64,000 bases of DNA from Protula sp. h YS-2021. Taxonomy: Eukaryota; Annelida; Polychaeta; Sabellida; Serpulidae. Below, in pieces: positions 28,301 to 35,110 of the stretch. Every line of letters begins with the position of its first letter. The stretch's first letter is position 1. The notes beneath the pieces were generated by a model. The model was not told where the DNA came from. It was given only the letters and a program-made list of their open reading frames with translations, and did no database searches. The stretch is from assembly GCA_949752745.1 (NCBI GenBank), contig OX457027.1, positions 55,308,053 through 55,372,052 of the forward strand, given 5' to 3'. The translations under genes and the position numbers were made by a program.

Positions 28301-29153
28301 TGTTTTCTACTTAGTTTATCACTCGGCAGTTGTTTCTGACCATTGTCAAAAATTCTGGCATACGAAGTCTACTCAGAAGAAACGTTATTTTCATTGCTAT
28401 TGTTTCCAAAATCTTACACAAACTGCATATTAGATGAGTTGAATTTCGCAAAAATCCAAGTATATTTTAGCACAATGATAACGGTGTCACAATTTACAAT
28501 TCATCCTGTATCTTCGGTAATTGACTATGATACAGATACCTTCGCTTGTGTCATTTCTTCGGACACTTGCTTTATGATTTCCAGCGCGATTGGCTTTTCC
28601 ACCTGTTCAATCGCATCTTGAACTACCAACTTCATTGCCTTGAGAATGGCTATTCTATGCCCATGAGCTAACTGAAAACACACAACGGATATGTAGTCCT
28701 AACAAATTCTTCGGCAATTTTAAATATTGTAGATATTTGACAGTTTTAGCATTACCTCCTTGTTGCGTTAGTTGATCTTTAGGAATATATGCGGACAGTT
28801 AATTTGTTTTCTTTTGAAATAAGTAAAAAGAGTTCTTGACAGTTTTGAAAACAAATGATGACGTCACGCTGAATGATGAGCTTGCTAAAAGAAAAGACAA
28901 CCTGTTGAGAAAAACAACATTTATATAAAACTGGAACCGGAAAGAGCAAAGGAGCCGTTAGACTCAGTTGAAAGTAGAGAATACTTGCACACTAGTGGAT
29001 ACCTTACCTTTGCATGCTTGCGCATATAGTAATGACACGAGCTGAGGACGAGGCTGGTTTGTTTCGTACCCAAGTCATGTAGTGACTTCAGAATTGTTTC
29101 CCGAACGGATTCCTCTCGATCATACGCCGCATCGATCAAAGCCAGCACCATCC
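3339..29153 (-). CDS. MROH1: MROH1-like maestro heat-like repeat protein, 37 exons
   Basis: Thirty-seven GT-AG exons on the minus strand join with consistent phases into about 1646 codons, from the ATG at 29149-29151 to the TAA at 3339-3341. The human family member is 1641 residues, and order and content match from end to end. Recognisable stretches include AMAHHGYLE with MIEFIV (exon 9), SSAQMEDK (exon 8), FKSSWPEIRSNAALFTG (exon 36) and IALRIRPCF (exon 33). The protein is an alpha-solenoid of HEAT repeats without a catalytic domain. The family has been reported as a lysosome-associated factor whose recruitment depends on WASH-generated actin. Introns carry SINEs, microsatellites and a nested gene. 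The initiator is uncertain: exon 1 opens with two bases before the ATG, and related proteins have about eight more residues, so a small upstream exon may exist. Exon limits follow from splice sites plus phase and were not checked with cDNA. Confidence 0.93.
3674..3776 (-). CDS. MROH1: MROH1 exon 36
   Basis: Acceptor GTAG, IQDFEEKLNFYIMGCLNFFK then SSWPEIRSNAALFT, one leftover base before donor GTATTG. The FKSSW word is highly conserved in the family. Confidence 0.93.
4254..4388 (-). CDS. MROH1: MROH1 exon 35 (acceptor lies in a tandem repeat)
   Basis: 45 codons in phase 0: ACKVTLRHLGPLLGSEQLNT, MFQKHLIESAGLHYGEFMND to SKIL, donor GTTTGT. The acceptor TTTGTAG before GCATGT is the last of three identical acceptors in a 32-bp triplicate. 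Only this copy keeps the frame. Confidence 0.88.
4379..4475 (-). repeat. 32-bp tandem repeat ×3 containing a splice acceptor
   Basis: The word TTTACATGCC recurs at exactly 32-base steps (4380, 4412, 4444). In the sense direction each unit reads a pyrimidine-rich run, TTTGTAG, then GCATGTAAAG, so the array holds three copies of the 3' splice site of MROH1 exon 35. Confidence 0.9.
4877..4905. repeat. (ATTT)n microsatellite
   Basis: About seven perfect ATTT units lie in an MROH1 intron, about 20 bases downstream (sense) of exon 34. Confidence 0.85.
4924..5079 (-). CDS. MROH1: MROH1 exon 34
   Basis: Acceptor GAAATAG, 52 codons in phase 0: DRESVRNAAFTLFGNLARFG to LNDPDADVRR, donor GTCAGT. Confidence 0.92.
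5456..5644 (-). CDS. MROH1: MROH1 exon 33
   Basis: Acceptor ACGTGCAG, 63 codons in phase 0: VQKFSTTVLSAMMAGMDDKD, LEAMNGLSKIL and IALRIRPCFEK, donor GTACGT. Confidence 0.93.
5833..5911. repeat. (ATT)n microsatellite with GTT interruption
   Basis: A run of ATT triplets, interrupted by GTTGTTGTTGCTGC, lies in the intron between exons 32 and 33. Apparent Tyr- or Leu-rich open frames here are artefacts of the triplet repeat. Confidence 0.9.
6026..6158 (-). CDS. MROH1: MROH1 exon 32
   Basis: Acceptor AACAACAG, CGGDMQSVEMLVNSLLGKLV to NVSSSGAEQ, donor GTGAGA. VRKYCIRGLGN closely matches the family. Confidence 0.88.
6454..6591 (-). CDS. MROH1: MROH1 exon 31 (donor uncertain)
   Basis: Acceptor TTTACAG, CLVSTQKEEVSPVISSLMP to RVMVAAFFAEVLASFLH. 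Three donors are possible. GTACTC at 6476 would give a shorter exon and lose about a dozen conserved residues. GTTTTT at 6453 and GTAATG further down are the others. I chose 6454 because its phase joins exon 32 as RCGGDMQSVEM. Confidence 0.75.
6788..6876 (-). CDS. MROH1: MROH1 exon 30
   Basis: Acceptor AATTTTAG, EFLETLDHQLTWTLLQDQVN then YAEGITTLV, two leftover bases before donor GTAAAC. Confidence 0.88.
7029..7366. mobile_element. Dispersed 'GGCGTTTAACGTCC' repeat flanked by (ATT)n arrays
   Basis: Two ATT microsatellites (7029-7096 and 7317-7366) flank about 220 bp. That core starts with (GTTT)n and GGCGTTTAACGTCC, contains GATTAGTCGCCTCTTACG and ends ATTCTTAAGATTCCCCCC. This layout resembles short repeats I associate with mollusc and other marine invertebrate genomes. 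The class (SINE or MITE) is not settled. Confidence 0.5.
7491..7604 (-). CDS. MROH1: MROH1 exon 29
   Basis: Acceptor TACAAAG. A lysine-rich start (EVKDKKGKAKKVERTL), then DPCTVAVEACKQLLLLPMCS, donor GTAAGT in phase 0. Confidence 0.9.
7729..7866 (-). CDS. MROH1: MROH1 exon 28
   Basis: Acceptor ACTTTCAG, 46 codons in phase 0: CTCALTEIFRVAEAAESIAK, LYPRLLSCLLL to PPKVSR, donor GTAAGC. Confidence 0.9.
8128..8305 (-). CDS. MROH1: MROH1 exon 27
   Basis: Acceptor GCCGTAG. It completes a Thr codon, then reads DAKECWAVIGQDKELCEQSL to RTATLSALS. Donor GTTGGT was chosen because it restores phase with exon 28 and alignment to the family. Confidence 0.87.
8719..8873 (-). CDS. MROH1: MROH1 exon 26
   Basis: Acceptor TTTACAG, VEEIFVQFVETLEGISF to LLGQQLPYN, two leftover bases before donor GTAGGT. 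Confidence 0.9.
9130..9285. repeat. 26-bp tandem repeat, six copies at exact period
   Basis: GATATT occurs at 9130, 9156, 9182, 9208, 9234 and 9260, each 26 bases apart, within units like CACAGATATTTACTGCACAA. Units differ at several positions, but no spacing change has occurred. It lies in an MROH1 intron between exons 25 and 26. Confidence 0.9.
9383..9535 (-). CDS. MROH1: MROH1 exon 25
   Basis: Acceptor CTGTAAG, 51 codons in phase 0: VLSKKTPNDQLHSLVMTTLS to RGGELERH, donor GTGAGT. The PNDQL and RGG words match the family. Confidence 0.92.
9715..9827 (-). CDS. MROH1: MROH1 exon 24
   Basis: Acceptor TTTGTAG, GKDPTFKDQMVDALPTLKD to FSVVNDLAK, phase 0 at donor GTAAGT. An earlier AG (before CACATT) would also be open but breaks the phase with exon 23. 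Confidence 0.88.
10312..10447 (-). CDS. MROH1: MROH1 exon 23
   Basis: Acceptor CTTGCAG, HAMSFGVFGTILGRIIPRCT to VIRINFKYQ, leaving one base before donor GTAAAT. The RQSAVDCV stretch matches the family. Confidence 0.93.
10675..10785 (-). CDS. MROH1: MROH1 exon 22
   Basis: Acceptor TTGGTAG, 37 codons in phase 0: HVSPWLTSQQDIERQRAVEL to SITRVG, donor GTAAGT. SPW is shared with vertebrate MROH1 here. Confidence 0.91.
11278..11511 (-). CDS. MROH1: MROH1 exon 21
   Basis: 78 codons in phase 0: LDPVLSDGDFHDILSVCLLS, then a hydrophilic stretch, then LLLKNMTPETLERILD before donor GTACGT. The acceptor is taken as AGCAAG, because the neighbouring CAG four bases upstream would give an immediate stop. 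Confidence 0.88.
11945..12212 (-). mobile_element. tRNA-derived SINE, apparently dimeric
   Basis: On the minus strand a tRNA-Ile-like head (12144-12210) shows an A-box-like TAGCTCAATGTTAAGG, anticodon loop CTGATAA and a B box GGGTTCAAGCC. The stem ends CCTC and GAGG pair. It is followed by TTTCACTGTTTCCCTTTATCGG. A second, more diverged body (GAGTTCAAGTTCCGC, then TTTCATTGTCTCCCTCCATAGG) follows at 11950-12060, so two related monomers lie in tandem. It is not a functional tRNA gene, given its embedding and tail. Confidence 0.65.
12433..12510 (-). CDS. MROH1: MROH1 exon 20
   Basis: Acceptor CTTTCAG, 26 codons in phase 0: NYLKSENPVQMNNETRALV to SAL, donor GTGTAT (weak, but the only one keeping phase). 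Confidence 0.8.
13235..13294. repeat. 15-bp tandem repeat ×4
   Basis: CAAAGAAAAAAATGA is repeated four times without spacing change, just upstream (in genomic order) of MROH1 exon 19. Confidence 0.9.
13537..13659 (-). CDS. MROH1: MROH1 exon 19
   Basis: Acceptor ATGTTAAG, 41 codons in phase 0: DTAVKQNLTRAVELIGQALH to DDLLKHMQ, donor GTATGG. Confidence 0.88.
15851..17452 (+). CDS. Unrecognised 533-aa protein nested in an MROH1 intron
   Basis: This is a long uninterrupted plus-strand frame from ATG (MDTERSHAHDEETFRSQ) to TAA, inside the intron between MROH1 exons 18 and 19, antisense to that gene. I do not recognise a family. The N-terminal ~55 residues look folded and partly helical (YAMMLRQLKYLDTSVLQET, SAITNASKYVARAF). 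Most of the rest is Ser/Thr/Asn/His-rich and probably disordered. The C-terminal ~50 residues turn strongly basic (MKSNVFKKMRKIGKKV), a possible nuclear or RNA/DNA-binding tail. There is no signal peptide or membrane segment. The frame stays open upstream of the ATG to an apparent acceptor, TTTTGCAG, at about 15791, so a 5' exon, possibly only UTR, is likely. AATAAA at 17617-17622 fits its 3' end. Length, codon-like composition and the polyadenylation signal support a real gene. Confidence 0.75.
   Translation: MDTERSHAHDEETFRSQYAMMLRQLKYLDTSVLQETDLESDYVMDLSAITNASKYVARAFENESAVGENSPLHSTVINAPQIETETRLNNTPNSCENELCGERSRYTPCGSDASGVSLGECRNIDLLLNTSLSTYNYNGMQLCESQSKKPAALKKRYSRELLATPNYTDQENSGYTSQSQPTASQTRLSGNSNTRVSLQHGLTSSDTDSRMTRPNEPDASILGLSMAVNTSFTICEENDTSYDGYEIDLDDMTGSPLQGQTPLTQSCASSIWSPEVQQSNLVAHYMQCHAINRPRPHTCAAAQALRSHTPDMYDLGPSTVNGHTHISTNQSCHRHNRSANRHSAGVNMYMHTARPSPEGKEATPIYSQMSQKNLRKFTDCSPTLKPQRHSQSYAKRPSTHSMEQLTDQFEVMEIKRHSRVMFPSEQSQHCASANAAACSASNNHERPEISHNAPVSHTLDTRHMNLGNNTMLSTASTLANRDCRMVCVPVKFMKSNVFKKMRKIGKKVNETQGKTVSTKNISKETTFQMLGSV
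17617..17622 (+). terminator. Poly(A) signal of the nested gene
   Basis: AATAAA lies 165 bases past the stop codon of the 533-aa frame, on the same strand, within the MROH1 intron. Confidence 0.55.
17965..18123 (-). CDS. MROH1: MROH1 exon 18
   Basis: Acceptor TTTTTCAG, 53 codons in phase 0: DSVGLAGDQKENIKATIMLC, YGYVTLFAPPDV to FASVK, donor GTAAAG. The following intron (4.3 kb) hosts the nested plus-strand gene. Confidence 0.92.
18442..18567 (-). CDS. MROH1: MROH1 exon 17
   Basis: Acceptor TGTGCAG, 42 codons in phase 0: GCAIACGFTAAAHIDLVLDK to TGLFGFIK, donor GTTACA. Confidence 0.9.
18731..18782. repeat. 26-bp perfect duplication
   Basis: AAATTTTTAGTAGTTCTACA plus ATAAGT occurs twice in direct tandem, in an MROH1 intron between exons 16 and 17. 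Confidence 0.85.
19149..19268 (-). CDS. MROH1: MROH1 exon 16
   Basis: Acceptor TTTCCAG, 40 codons in phase 0: NFLYKCLGVIMRRSTNREF to DSQIERE, donor GTGAGG. NFLYKC is a family signature at this point. Confidence 0.93.
20029..20062. repeat. 16-bp direct duplication
   Basis: GCTAGACGTTACTACA occurs twice in tandem in an MROH1 intron. Confidence 0.8.
20607..20714 (-). CDS. MROH1: MROH1 exon 15
   Basis: Acceptor TTTGCAG, 36 codons in phase 0: LLSKSLEQIGDEEWYVELG to YEKYSLDK, donor GTAAAC. Confidence 0.9.
21014..21075 (-). CDS. MROH1: MROH1 exon 14
   Basis: Acceptor CTTTTCAG, DAEENENMEWSQKSWEDLLL then K, donor GTCGAT in phase 0. Confidence 0.88.
21349..21490 (-). CDS. MROH1: MROH1 exon 13
   Basis: Acceptor GTGACAG, VMCGYPHQGRNRGLHVLQCM to VIPKLISYIN, phase 1 at donor GTAAAT. 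Confidence 0.92.
22775..22815 (-). CDS. MROH1: MROH1 exon 12 (41-nt micro-exon)
   Basis: This is a short exon bounded by GTTTCAG and GTAGGT, encoding ANLPKPCDMLSRLL. Its phases (1 in, 0 out) are exactly those needed to join exons 11 and 13. Confidence 0.85.
23625..23763 (-). CDS. MROH1: MROH1 exon 11
   Basis: Acceptor CTTGTAG. VLWPHLLEYLLPDQYYGASS to DFEVDFETN, with one leftover base before donor GTAAAG. Confidence 0.92.
24053..24157 (-). CDS. MROH1: MROH1 exon 10
   Basis: Acceptor TTCTGAAG, 35 codons in phase 0: LRRSPDPDHVSADALRSMCE to STTVENMDS, donor GTAAGT. Confidence 0.9.
24474..24596 (-). CDS. MROH1: MROH1 exon 9
   Basis: Acceptor ATTGAAG, 41 codons in phase 0: VKKVLAQVIIAMAHHGYLEE to RQCSLPSDSH, donor GTATGT. 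Confidence 0.93.
24984..25250 (-). CDS. MROH1: MROH1 exon 8 (longest exon)
   Basis: Acceptor CTATAG, 89 codons in phase 0. It includes KNHNEVLRSFAILSK, GTLAIIRHLVNSSSAQMEDK and DPSNK before donor GTACAC. This is among the best-conserved parts of the family. Confidence 0.94.
25752..25844 (-). CDS. MROH1: MROH1 exon 7
   Basis: Acceptor TTTCCAG, 31 codons in phase 0: GLCMILDASTEGGS to NAMFPQ, donor GTAAGC. Confidence 0.9.
26219..26359 (-). CDS. MROH1: MROH1 exon 6
   Basis: Acceptor TGTGTAG, 47 codons in phase 0: LRLTIVDALGQMSHIMSMEK to SLYKKHQEPFHITQ, then donor GTGTGC. Confidence 0.92.
26906..27057 (-). CDS. MROH1: MROH1 exon 5
   Basis: Acceptor ATTTTCAG. It encodes ALAKFCEAILDYIANIEKA and VRKEAFSSEVDSAYDVLF, ending NTREAK in phase 0 at GTACTC. 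The AYDVLF and REAK words are shared with vertebrate MROH1. Confidence 0.93.
27328..27426 (-). CDS. MROH1: MROH1 exon 4
   Basis: Acceptor CTTTTCAG. It completes a Val codon, then reads FDMVPFIKVVIGSMLPMLG and KQDNMRWVFSS. It leaves one base before donor GTAGGT. Confidence 0.92.
27986..28148 (-). CDS. MROH1: MROH1 exon 3
   Basis: Acceptor TTAAACAG. It encodes DVVPEWQSAASDVLVAMG through QTMANLATVN and ends with one base of the next codon before donor GTACGA. Confidence 0.92.
28540..28671 (-). CDS. MROH1: MROH1 exon 2
   Basis: Acceptor TTTTCAG, 44 codons in phase 0 (LAHGHRIAILKAMK to SEEMTQAK), donor GTATCT. Confidence 0.9.
29008..29153 (-). CDS. MROH1: MROH1 exon 1 (first recognised coding exon)
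   Basis: Acceptor CACAG precedes GGATGG. The frame runs MVLALIDAAYDREE to YYMRKHAK and ends at donor GTAAGG in phase 0. The ATG at 29151 may be the start or may follow a short upstream exon, because the two leading bases fit either case. Confidence 0.85.
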
Positions 29154-30920
29154 CTGTGGAATACAAAGACTACCTGACGTTACAGAGGAGCCATAATAGA
29201 CCGACATGCATTCAACAGATGTATTACGTGTTCAGTGCTCCTCCGCGTGTATTGTATTGCCATGAAATATCAATCGCATGTGTTCCTTTATTAGTTCGTT
29301 AAAGTTTGGTTCTACGTAAATACTAACAATGCAGAAAGTTTCACGCGTTTCCAAGTGTATCTCTTCGCTTACTAAAAGCGAAGTGTGACTCTAATTTACA
29401 ATGAAGTTATAAAATGATTCGAGCCAAAATCTACAAAACGATTGAATGGATCGCTTATTGAACGCATCTGAGTAATAGGTAAAAGGCTTTTATTACTTTT
29501 TCCACCGGAAAATACCAAATTTATATTTTCTCAATGACGTTATTAGGATTCTCTGTTATCGGCCATCGAGCTATTAAATGTCTCGGCAATCCTGCAACAA
29601 GTGCTAGAATGATGGAATTTAGCTGTAAGACCTTTGGCTGAATCGATGTTAAATTTGACACGGGTCTCCCAGATATTCCGAACTAGCTAGAGCATTTTTG
29701 GCCACCGAACGAAATGGCGAAACTTTAAGAAGTTCCATTTCGAAATTTCGAAGCAGAAAGTCTCAGGAACCTTTAATGAATAGCTGCCACATTCAATGCG
29801 AGTCTACTGGGTTCTCTTATGGTCACGTACTAATTCGGTCAATTCGCCGAGAAACTAATCAAAATACTGAGGCTTGAAAACTTATGGTTATATCGCCGTT
29901 GTGTACTATGTAATTATTTATGAGATGATTGTTACACTGGCAGATTTGTTTATTTGTTTTGTCAACAAGCTTTCCTGTGTCCTTGAGTTGTTCTGCAAAA
30001 TTAATAAAAATCCAACTTCCGAATTGGATTTGGATTCGATTAATCGTCGCTCAAGTTTTCGATTAATCGATTCCAAAAGTTCGACCGATTCCTAAACTCT
30101 CTGCCCCAGGAAGACAGAGGGGGCCCGCTGGGACTACGATCAGCTCTTCAATTGCTTCTCGCTTCCCTCTATATGTTTGTATTACTGGGACCGGTCTGGA
30201 AAATTCGAGCCCCAGAACACAGAAAGTTGATCCCTGTGGGATGAACAATGAAAAGTATTTAACTATGAAGGAAATGATAACGAAATGAATAGTAGATTGG
30301 ACTGGTTAAAATTGCTTATGTATCGGCCAACTCTAACACAGAAATTTGAACTCTAAAAGGCATTTTGAAATTAAGTTGTTGTGGAATCTCCTAACAACCT
30401 AAACAACACACTGCAAAAGAAAGACCGTTTCTGTACGCTAGAGAAATCTTTTAATTTTTAACACATATTGATCTACTGCTCAATGACATCTCGCTTCCGT
30501 TGTTGAGAGTAAATATAAGGAGGGCTGACTCGGAACTAACCACACAGTGCCACCAGAACCCCACAATCCAGTCAGTGAACACTTCAGAAAAAAAAAATCG
30601 TTTAAGTCAGAAAGTTGCTCAGATCAAACCCTGAGCGTTTTGGTATATATGTAGTTTAAGCGAACCCTTTCTATCTTCTTAGGACAGAAAAGGGTTAGAA
30701 ATCCGCAAACTGAAATAATTATCGATCTCAACTTTCCAGGCCATCAATCATTCGGAAAAGGATCAAGCACCGAGGTTCAAATTAGCAAAATTAAAAAGAA
30801 CAAGTTACATTTCCAGATCCTTCCCCCGTACGCTTCGTACAGCAGGCACTAACAAAATATTAACTTAAAAAAGTCCTCAAGTGTAGGTTCAAGTATATCA
30901 AAACCCCAAGGTACGATTCT
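29154..30920. other. Region upstream of MROH1; no gene seen
   Basis: AT-rich sequence with no supported exon. It must contain the MROH1 promoter and any untranslated first exon, but no TATA box or CpG-rich block marks them. A 15-bp inverted repeat around ATTAATCG sits at 30032-30074, and a hairpin (30663-30696) belongs to the family described in the findings. Confidence 0.35.
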
Positions 30921-32918
30921 GAGTAGTTCCGAGTCAGCTCGGACTTAAATAACGTCGTATATCTCTCTGTCAGAGCTACGAAGCCATACATTGTTCTGCT
31001 AATAGGGGTCACCTTCATATTTATGAGGCACGAATCCTGCATACAAGTCCCAGTTATTGAAACATTTACAGAAAGTTTATACCCAGTGCACCCTTTGTGT
31101 AAAACAAGCACAATTTTTAATGGTACGTATATCTTTTATTTCTACATTAAAGTGCAAAAAAAATAGCTTCCGCATTCATCTGTCAAATGTTTGTTTACAC
31201 TGCGGCCTTTAAATGTCACGTGACCGGAGTCAAGTGACCAAAAATTTACAGAAATAGATTATAAATTGTGTAAAAATTATATTCTAAAATAGCTGACAGA
31301 TACAGAATTAGGCATAAATTTATTTTGTACACCCACAATATTTAACTGTTTGTTTCTTCCATTCTTTCTGAAATATCAATTCAAAAGCTTTTTGGTGGAT
31401 AACTGCAAAAATTACTGTTACTTTTTCACCTAATAAACTATGCTCCGTATATACAAACACATGTCAATTATAGCTGCAGATTTGTGGTTATTTCCGCATT
31501 ATATTTTTCTAAAAAGAAAGCTTGACACAGAAGTTGTCAATCATTACATTTGTACTTTGAGGGCCTTTATGAAAATGCCAAGACATGTGGGCCGTTTGAT
31601 CTTGCACAAAGTAGCCGCAGAGGTGCCTCAAAGCGAGTGCAGTTGGCATGTATATCGGTATATAGCAAGGATTTGAAGCGGTGCGTGGAAACTTTTTAGC
31701 CAGATGCTGACCAATTTTCGTACTTAACTTATTTTAGTGTCTGAAGTCTTGACTAACCATAGTCAGTCACTGTGGGCTACTTAATCCCAGAGGACCCTTT
31801 CCATTTTCCTAGGACAGAAAGAGTCACAGCTCCTGTCATAGTCATTTAGGACTATAGGCCAAATCACACTTTGGATGTTTCGAATAAAATGCGCAAGAAT
31901 TGTAAATTATGACTGCTACTGAACCGGGTAAAAAATGAAAGAAATGATAGAAAAATATCACAAAAACAGCTCATATTCCGAACACAAAAGAAATTTAAAT
32001 TTAAAAATATTTGTTAAAACTTTAATTAATTTGACAAAATTTGACATTTAGGCGAAATCTCTCTATCATTTCCACTCGGTGAGTTTGTATTCGAAACGCA
32101 GTATTTTTGCGGATTATATTCGGAACGCCCAAAGTGTGATTTAGCCTATTGCCTAGCTACTATGACTTGCTGCTGTAGGAAAACCGCAAGACTAACTGCT
32201 TTTATGGGATAGTTATTGTATTTTAATGAAGGGAGTTCAGAAATAATTTACGTCTTGAAAAGAATATTTAAATTTTAATAATTAGATTTGTTTCGTTCCC
32301 ATGTCGCTGCACAATTTGTGCATCCTTTCCCTCGTGTGCCACTATGACAAGAAACGGCATGCCGCAGAGTTCCAATGTACCGAATAGTGCAAGGAATAAT
32401 CCTAGATGACTCTTGTTGTCTTCCTATGACAGCAAGAGTCATAGTTCCTACAATAGGAAATGTCATTGATGTCAATTTTCCAAATCTCGGCGCACGACTG
32501 GGGACAACGGCGTTATTTTAGAAAGGATGCATCACATAAATGGTCCAATGATAAATTATGGCGCACAAGTTTTATGGTCAGATAACAATTTTTTACTGAG
32601 AAAAATATATGTTTTCTTGAGATCAGGATATCGAATCCATCATTATTGCCCACAACAGTGAATCCGCAGTTGCAAAACCACACTTTACTCTAGTTTGGGA
32701 GTTTCGCTGAGGTCAAAAATAATGCGCCAGGGTACTTCTCAGTGTGCTTTTAAAGAAAAAGCCTGCCAGTTTTGAGCTTCGGTGTCCTTAAACGTGCGCC
32801 GAAAGATCCAGAGCCTCGAAAATTGAGATCAATGATAGCTCCAAGAAGCTACCCGCCAATGAGGTTCTGACAGAGAGATATGCGAAATAACGAAGCCAGG
32901 GCCGACTCGGAGCTACTC
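30921..32918. mobile_element. ~2-kb terminal-inverted-repeat element, copy L
   Basis: The left end GAGTAGTTCCGAGTCAGCTC and the reverse complement of the right end, GAGTAGCTCCGAGTCGG, match. Beyond them TATCTCTCTGTCAGA and GAAGCC are shared between the ends. There is no open frame of transposase size, so it is non-autonomous. It contains the MITE at 31854-32150 and several hairpins. A diverged, rearranged relative lies at 49421-50783. Confidence 0.6.
31854..32150. mobile_element. 297-bp MITE, family 1, copy L
   Basis: Ends ATAGGCCAAATCACACTTTGG and CCAAAGTGTGATTTAGCCTAT are inverted repeats with one mismatch. The similarity extends inwards (GTTTCGAATA against TATTCGGAAC in reverse complement). 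There is no coding frame. The second copy is at 48178-48734. Confidence 0.8.
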
Positions 32919-32934
32919 GTACCACTACGAGTAG
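32913..32934. repeat. Perfect 9-bp hairpin at element terminus
   Basis: CTACTCGTA and TACGAGTAG are separated by CCAC, at the junction between the right end of the 2-kb element and the following MITE. Confidence 0.8.
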
Positions 32935-32976
32935 TCCCAGTTGGCCCTTTCTGTCTTGACTCTTCCTAGAGTCGGC

Positions 32977-33216
32977 TACAAGGCAAAGAACATTCAAATT
33001 GAACAGCACATCGTAATTGGTTAAATTACAAACTGGTCTGTTAGCAGCAGAACATTATCCTGACCTAAAATAAGGATGTCATGGTGGATTGTGTGGCTTC
33101 TAGTTTGTGAAGATACCGGGAATAATAACTGCAAAGGCTGTTTTCACATTAATAGACCACATTTTCAATTTTGCCAATTACGATGTGCTGTTCAATTTCA
33201 TGTTTCTCTCCTTGTA
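32977..33216. mobile_element. MITE family 2, copy L
   Basis: The core 32996-33198 (203 bp) starts AAATTGAACAGCACATCG and ends with its reverse complement, CGATGTGCTGTTCAATTT. Weaker inverted similarity (ACAAGG ... CCTTGT) reaches the outer limits given. The other copy has a core of exactly the same length. Confidence 0.75.
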
Positions 33217-34386
33217 CGACTACAATGCGAGTAACTCGTAGCGGCCAGAAGGGGCAAGTAGAGCTTCCAGATTCCGTTTATAGACACGTAATGATTACCA
33301 TCAATTTGGCCTCCCGTGCCTCTAATATCGGTCTCATTGGAACCTGGCATATTTGGTGCTGCCAACTGTTAAACACTTGTCAAAATAAAATATTAATTTA
33401 ACTCGAAGGCATATGTTTTGATTTTTACATCGATCATGTGATTTTGAGCACTTCCTTTTTAGATAGCAGATGTCTAATTTATGCTGTCAGACATTCTACA
33501 AGTACGTCTAATGAGGTATCAACATTTCTCGGTGACGGTACTTTGTTCGTGTAGTGTTTTTGTTTTAAAACTTAATTATTATTAAGTTTTAAACTTAATT
33601 ATTATGAAGTTTTATTAAAATTTGAAAGGGGCTATGAATTGGCCGTAGTTGTTTTATAAGGTGTTTTTGGTATAGTGACACCAAAAAAAGATGAAGAATA
33701 GACGAAATCATGATCCAACAAACGCAGTACCAATAATATTCAAAATCCAAGTCGATTACCATCATACATCAAGTATAAGATAAGATAAGATAAGATAGAT
33801 AAGCTTTTATTTCTCCCAATAGGCAACCAAGCCGTTGAATTGCTTGGAATACCATATAAATATAACCAACATATATGAAGTAAAATTAAACGAATCTATA
33901 CAAATAGAAAAACGTAGTTCATATATAACATTTGAAAAATTCAGATATTTATAAATGTCAATGTCTTTTGGTACATTATTAGTGATCTATGTATCATGCT
34001 TTGATATACTGCGATTATACTCAGTACTGCGTACTGCGATTATAATGCATACTGCGATTATTGATAGTTGAAAAAACAATACGGGATAAAAGAGTGTTGG
34101 TATATTATTGTCTTAACATCGGGCAGAGTATGTATATTCATTTTGTCTTGTATTGTGGTCGTGTCTTCTTTATTCTGGAAGGGTTAGTATATCTACAAAA
34201 GGAGAAGTATATAAGTTGTCACAGCGTTGAAAGATAAGGGTTGTGTGTCTTGGACTATGCGGACTGCAATTTCAATGACTGTGTACAATGACTTAAAAAG
34301 TCCGAAATGTTTGTATAGCTGGTGTATTAGCTCCTAGCTATTAGAAGAATGCTGTACCTCGAAATAGGGAACTCGAATGAAGATAC
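33217..34386. other. AT-rich spacer with a (GATAA)n tract
   Basis: No gene seen. At 33777-33815 a (AAGAT)n run is followed by AAGCTTTTATTTCTCCC. This resembles the inverted 3' tail of some non-LTR retrotransposons (short pentamer repeats next to a conserved tail), but no reverse transcriptase frame accompanies it. The last four bases, ATAC (34383-34386), are one copy of the retrotransposon target duplication. Confidence 0.4.
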
Positions 34387-34420
34387 TGTGAGAACCCTAG
34401 AGTTGTCGCCCTCTTTCTTT

Positions 34421-34428
34421 TATAAATA
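34421..34428 (+). promoter_or_regulatory. Candidate TATA box in the 5' LTR
   Basis: TATAAATA lies 34 bases into the LTR, repeated at 47090 in the 3' LTR. If used, transcription would start near LTR position 65 and U3 would be very short. Confidence 0.4.
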
Positions 34429-34848
34429 TTTTGGTTAGAATTTTTTAGAGATTTTTAGAATACGGGCCTGGCAAGGTTTCTGGACGTGACCATCGAAAAA
34501 TACGGCCCCATTGGCTTGGCAGCATAAAAAATAGGCCCCAAAACTCTCCCGGCTGCCAACGACCCGAGACCCATTCCTTTTTTAGGCAATGTTTTTCGGA
34601 AAGAGCTCCGCCACTCTCTTCGTATTTTGAATATTTTCTTATGATTTCTTTATAACTGATTGGCAATGTTGTCATGTCCAGATTCTTCCGCGGGTCAATT
34701 CGGTTTCTCATTGGCTGTTTGGGGAGTCCCTCTCTGGATAGCCGGGGAATAAAATCTCCCTGGCGAGGCTGGAGAGGGCAGACAAGCATTGACCGAGCTA
34801 CAGAGAGAGATAGAGAAAGCCTTACTTGACAGCCATTGAGAAACCGAG

Positions 34849-34854
34849 AATAAA
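34849..34854 (+). terminator. LTR polyadenylation signal
   Basis: AATAAA in the LTR, with a second one at 34903-34908. The copies at +12669 in the 3' LTR would serve the genomic RNA. Confidence 0.45.
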
Positions 34855-34990
34855 GCTAGCAAGGTATAAATCTGTAAAAGAAAATCTGTTAAGGAATAGT
34901 GGAATAAATTTAAAGATCACCGATAAAAGTCAAGTCTTTTTATTGAATTCAGTTTTGGATTAAACAAGCTGTTTCTGAAAGAAACAGCCC

Positions 34991-35110
34991 CGAAGAGTCG
35001 CACTTTTTAACCTGGCGAAAAGTGCACCTTTTTCAACTCTTCTTTTCATCATTTAAGGCTGGAAGAGTCGCACTTTTCACTAGCTGAGAAGTGCATCTTT
35101 GCCACTCTTC
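34991..35110 (+). repeat. Tandem pair of long stem-loops in the LTR
   Basis: Two units (34991-35042 and 35061-35110) each begin GAAGAGTCGCACTTTT and end in the pairing strands (AAAAGTGC or GAAGTGC, then ACTCTTC). Each folds into a long bulged hairpin. A third, simple hairpin follows (GTGTTGC at 35133, GCAACAC at 35151). The same structures recur at 47660-47779. Confidence 0.75.

Noticed and set aside
34445..34789. 114-codon antisense ORF in each LTR
   Set aside because: It has a true ATG and is identical in both LTRs, but identity follows from LTR identity and no domain or selection can be seen.
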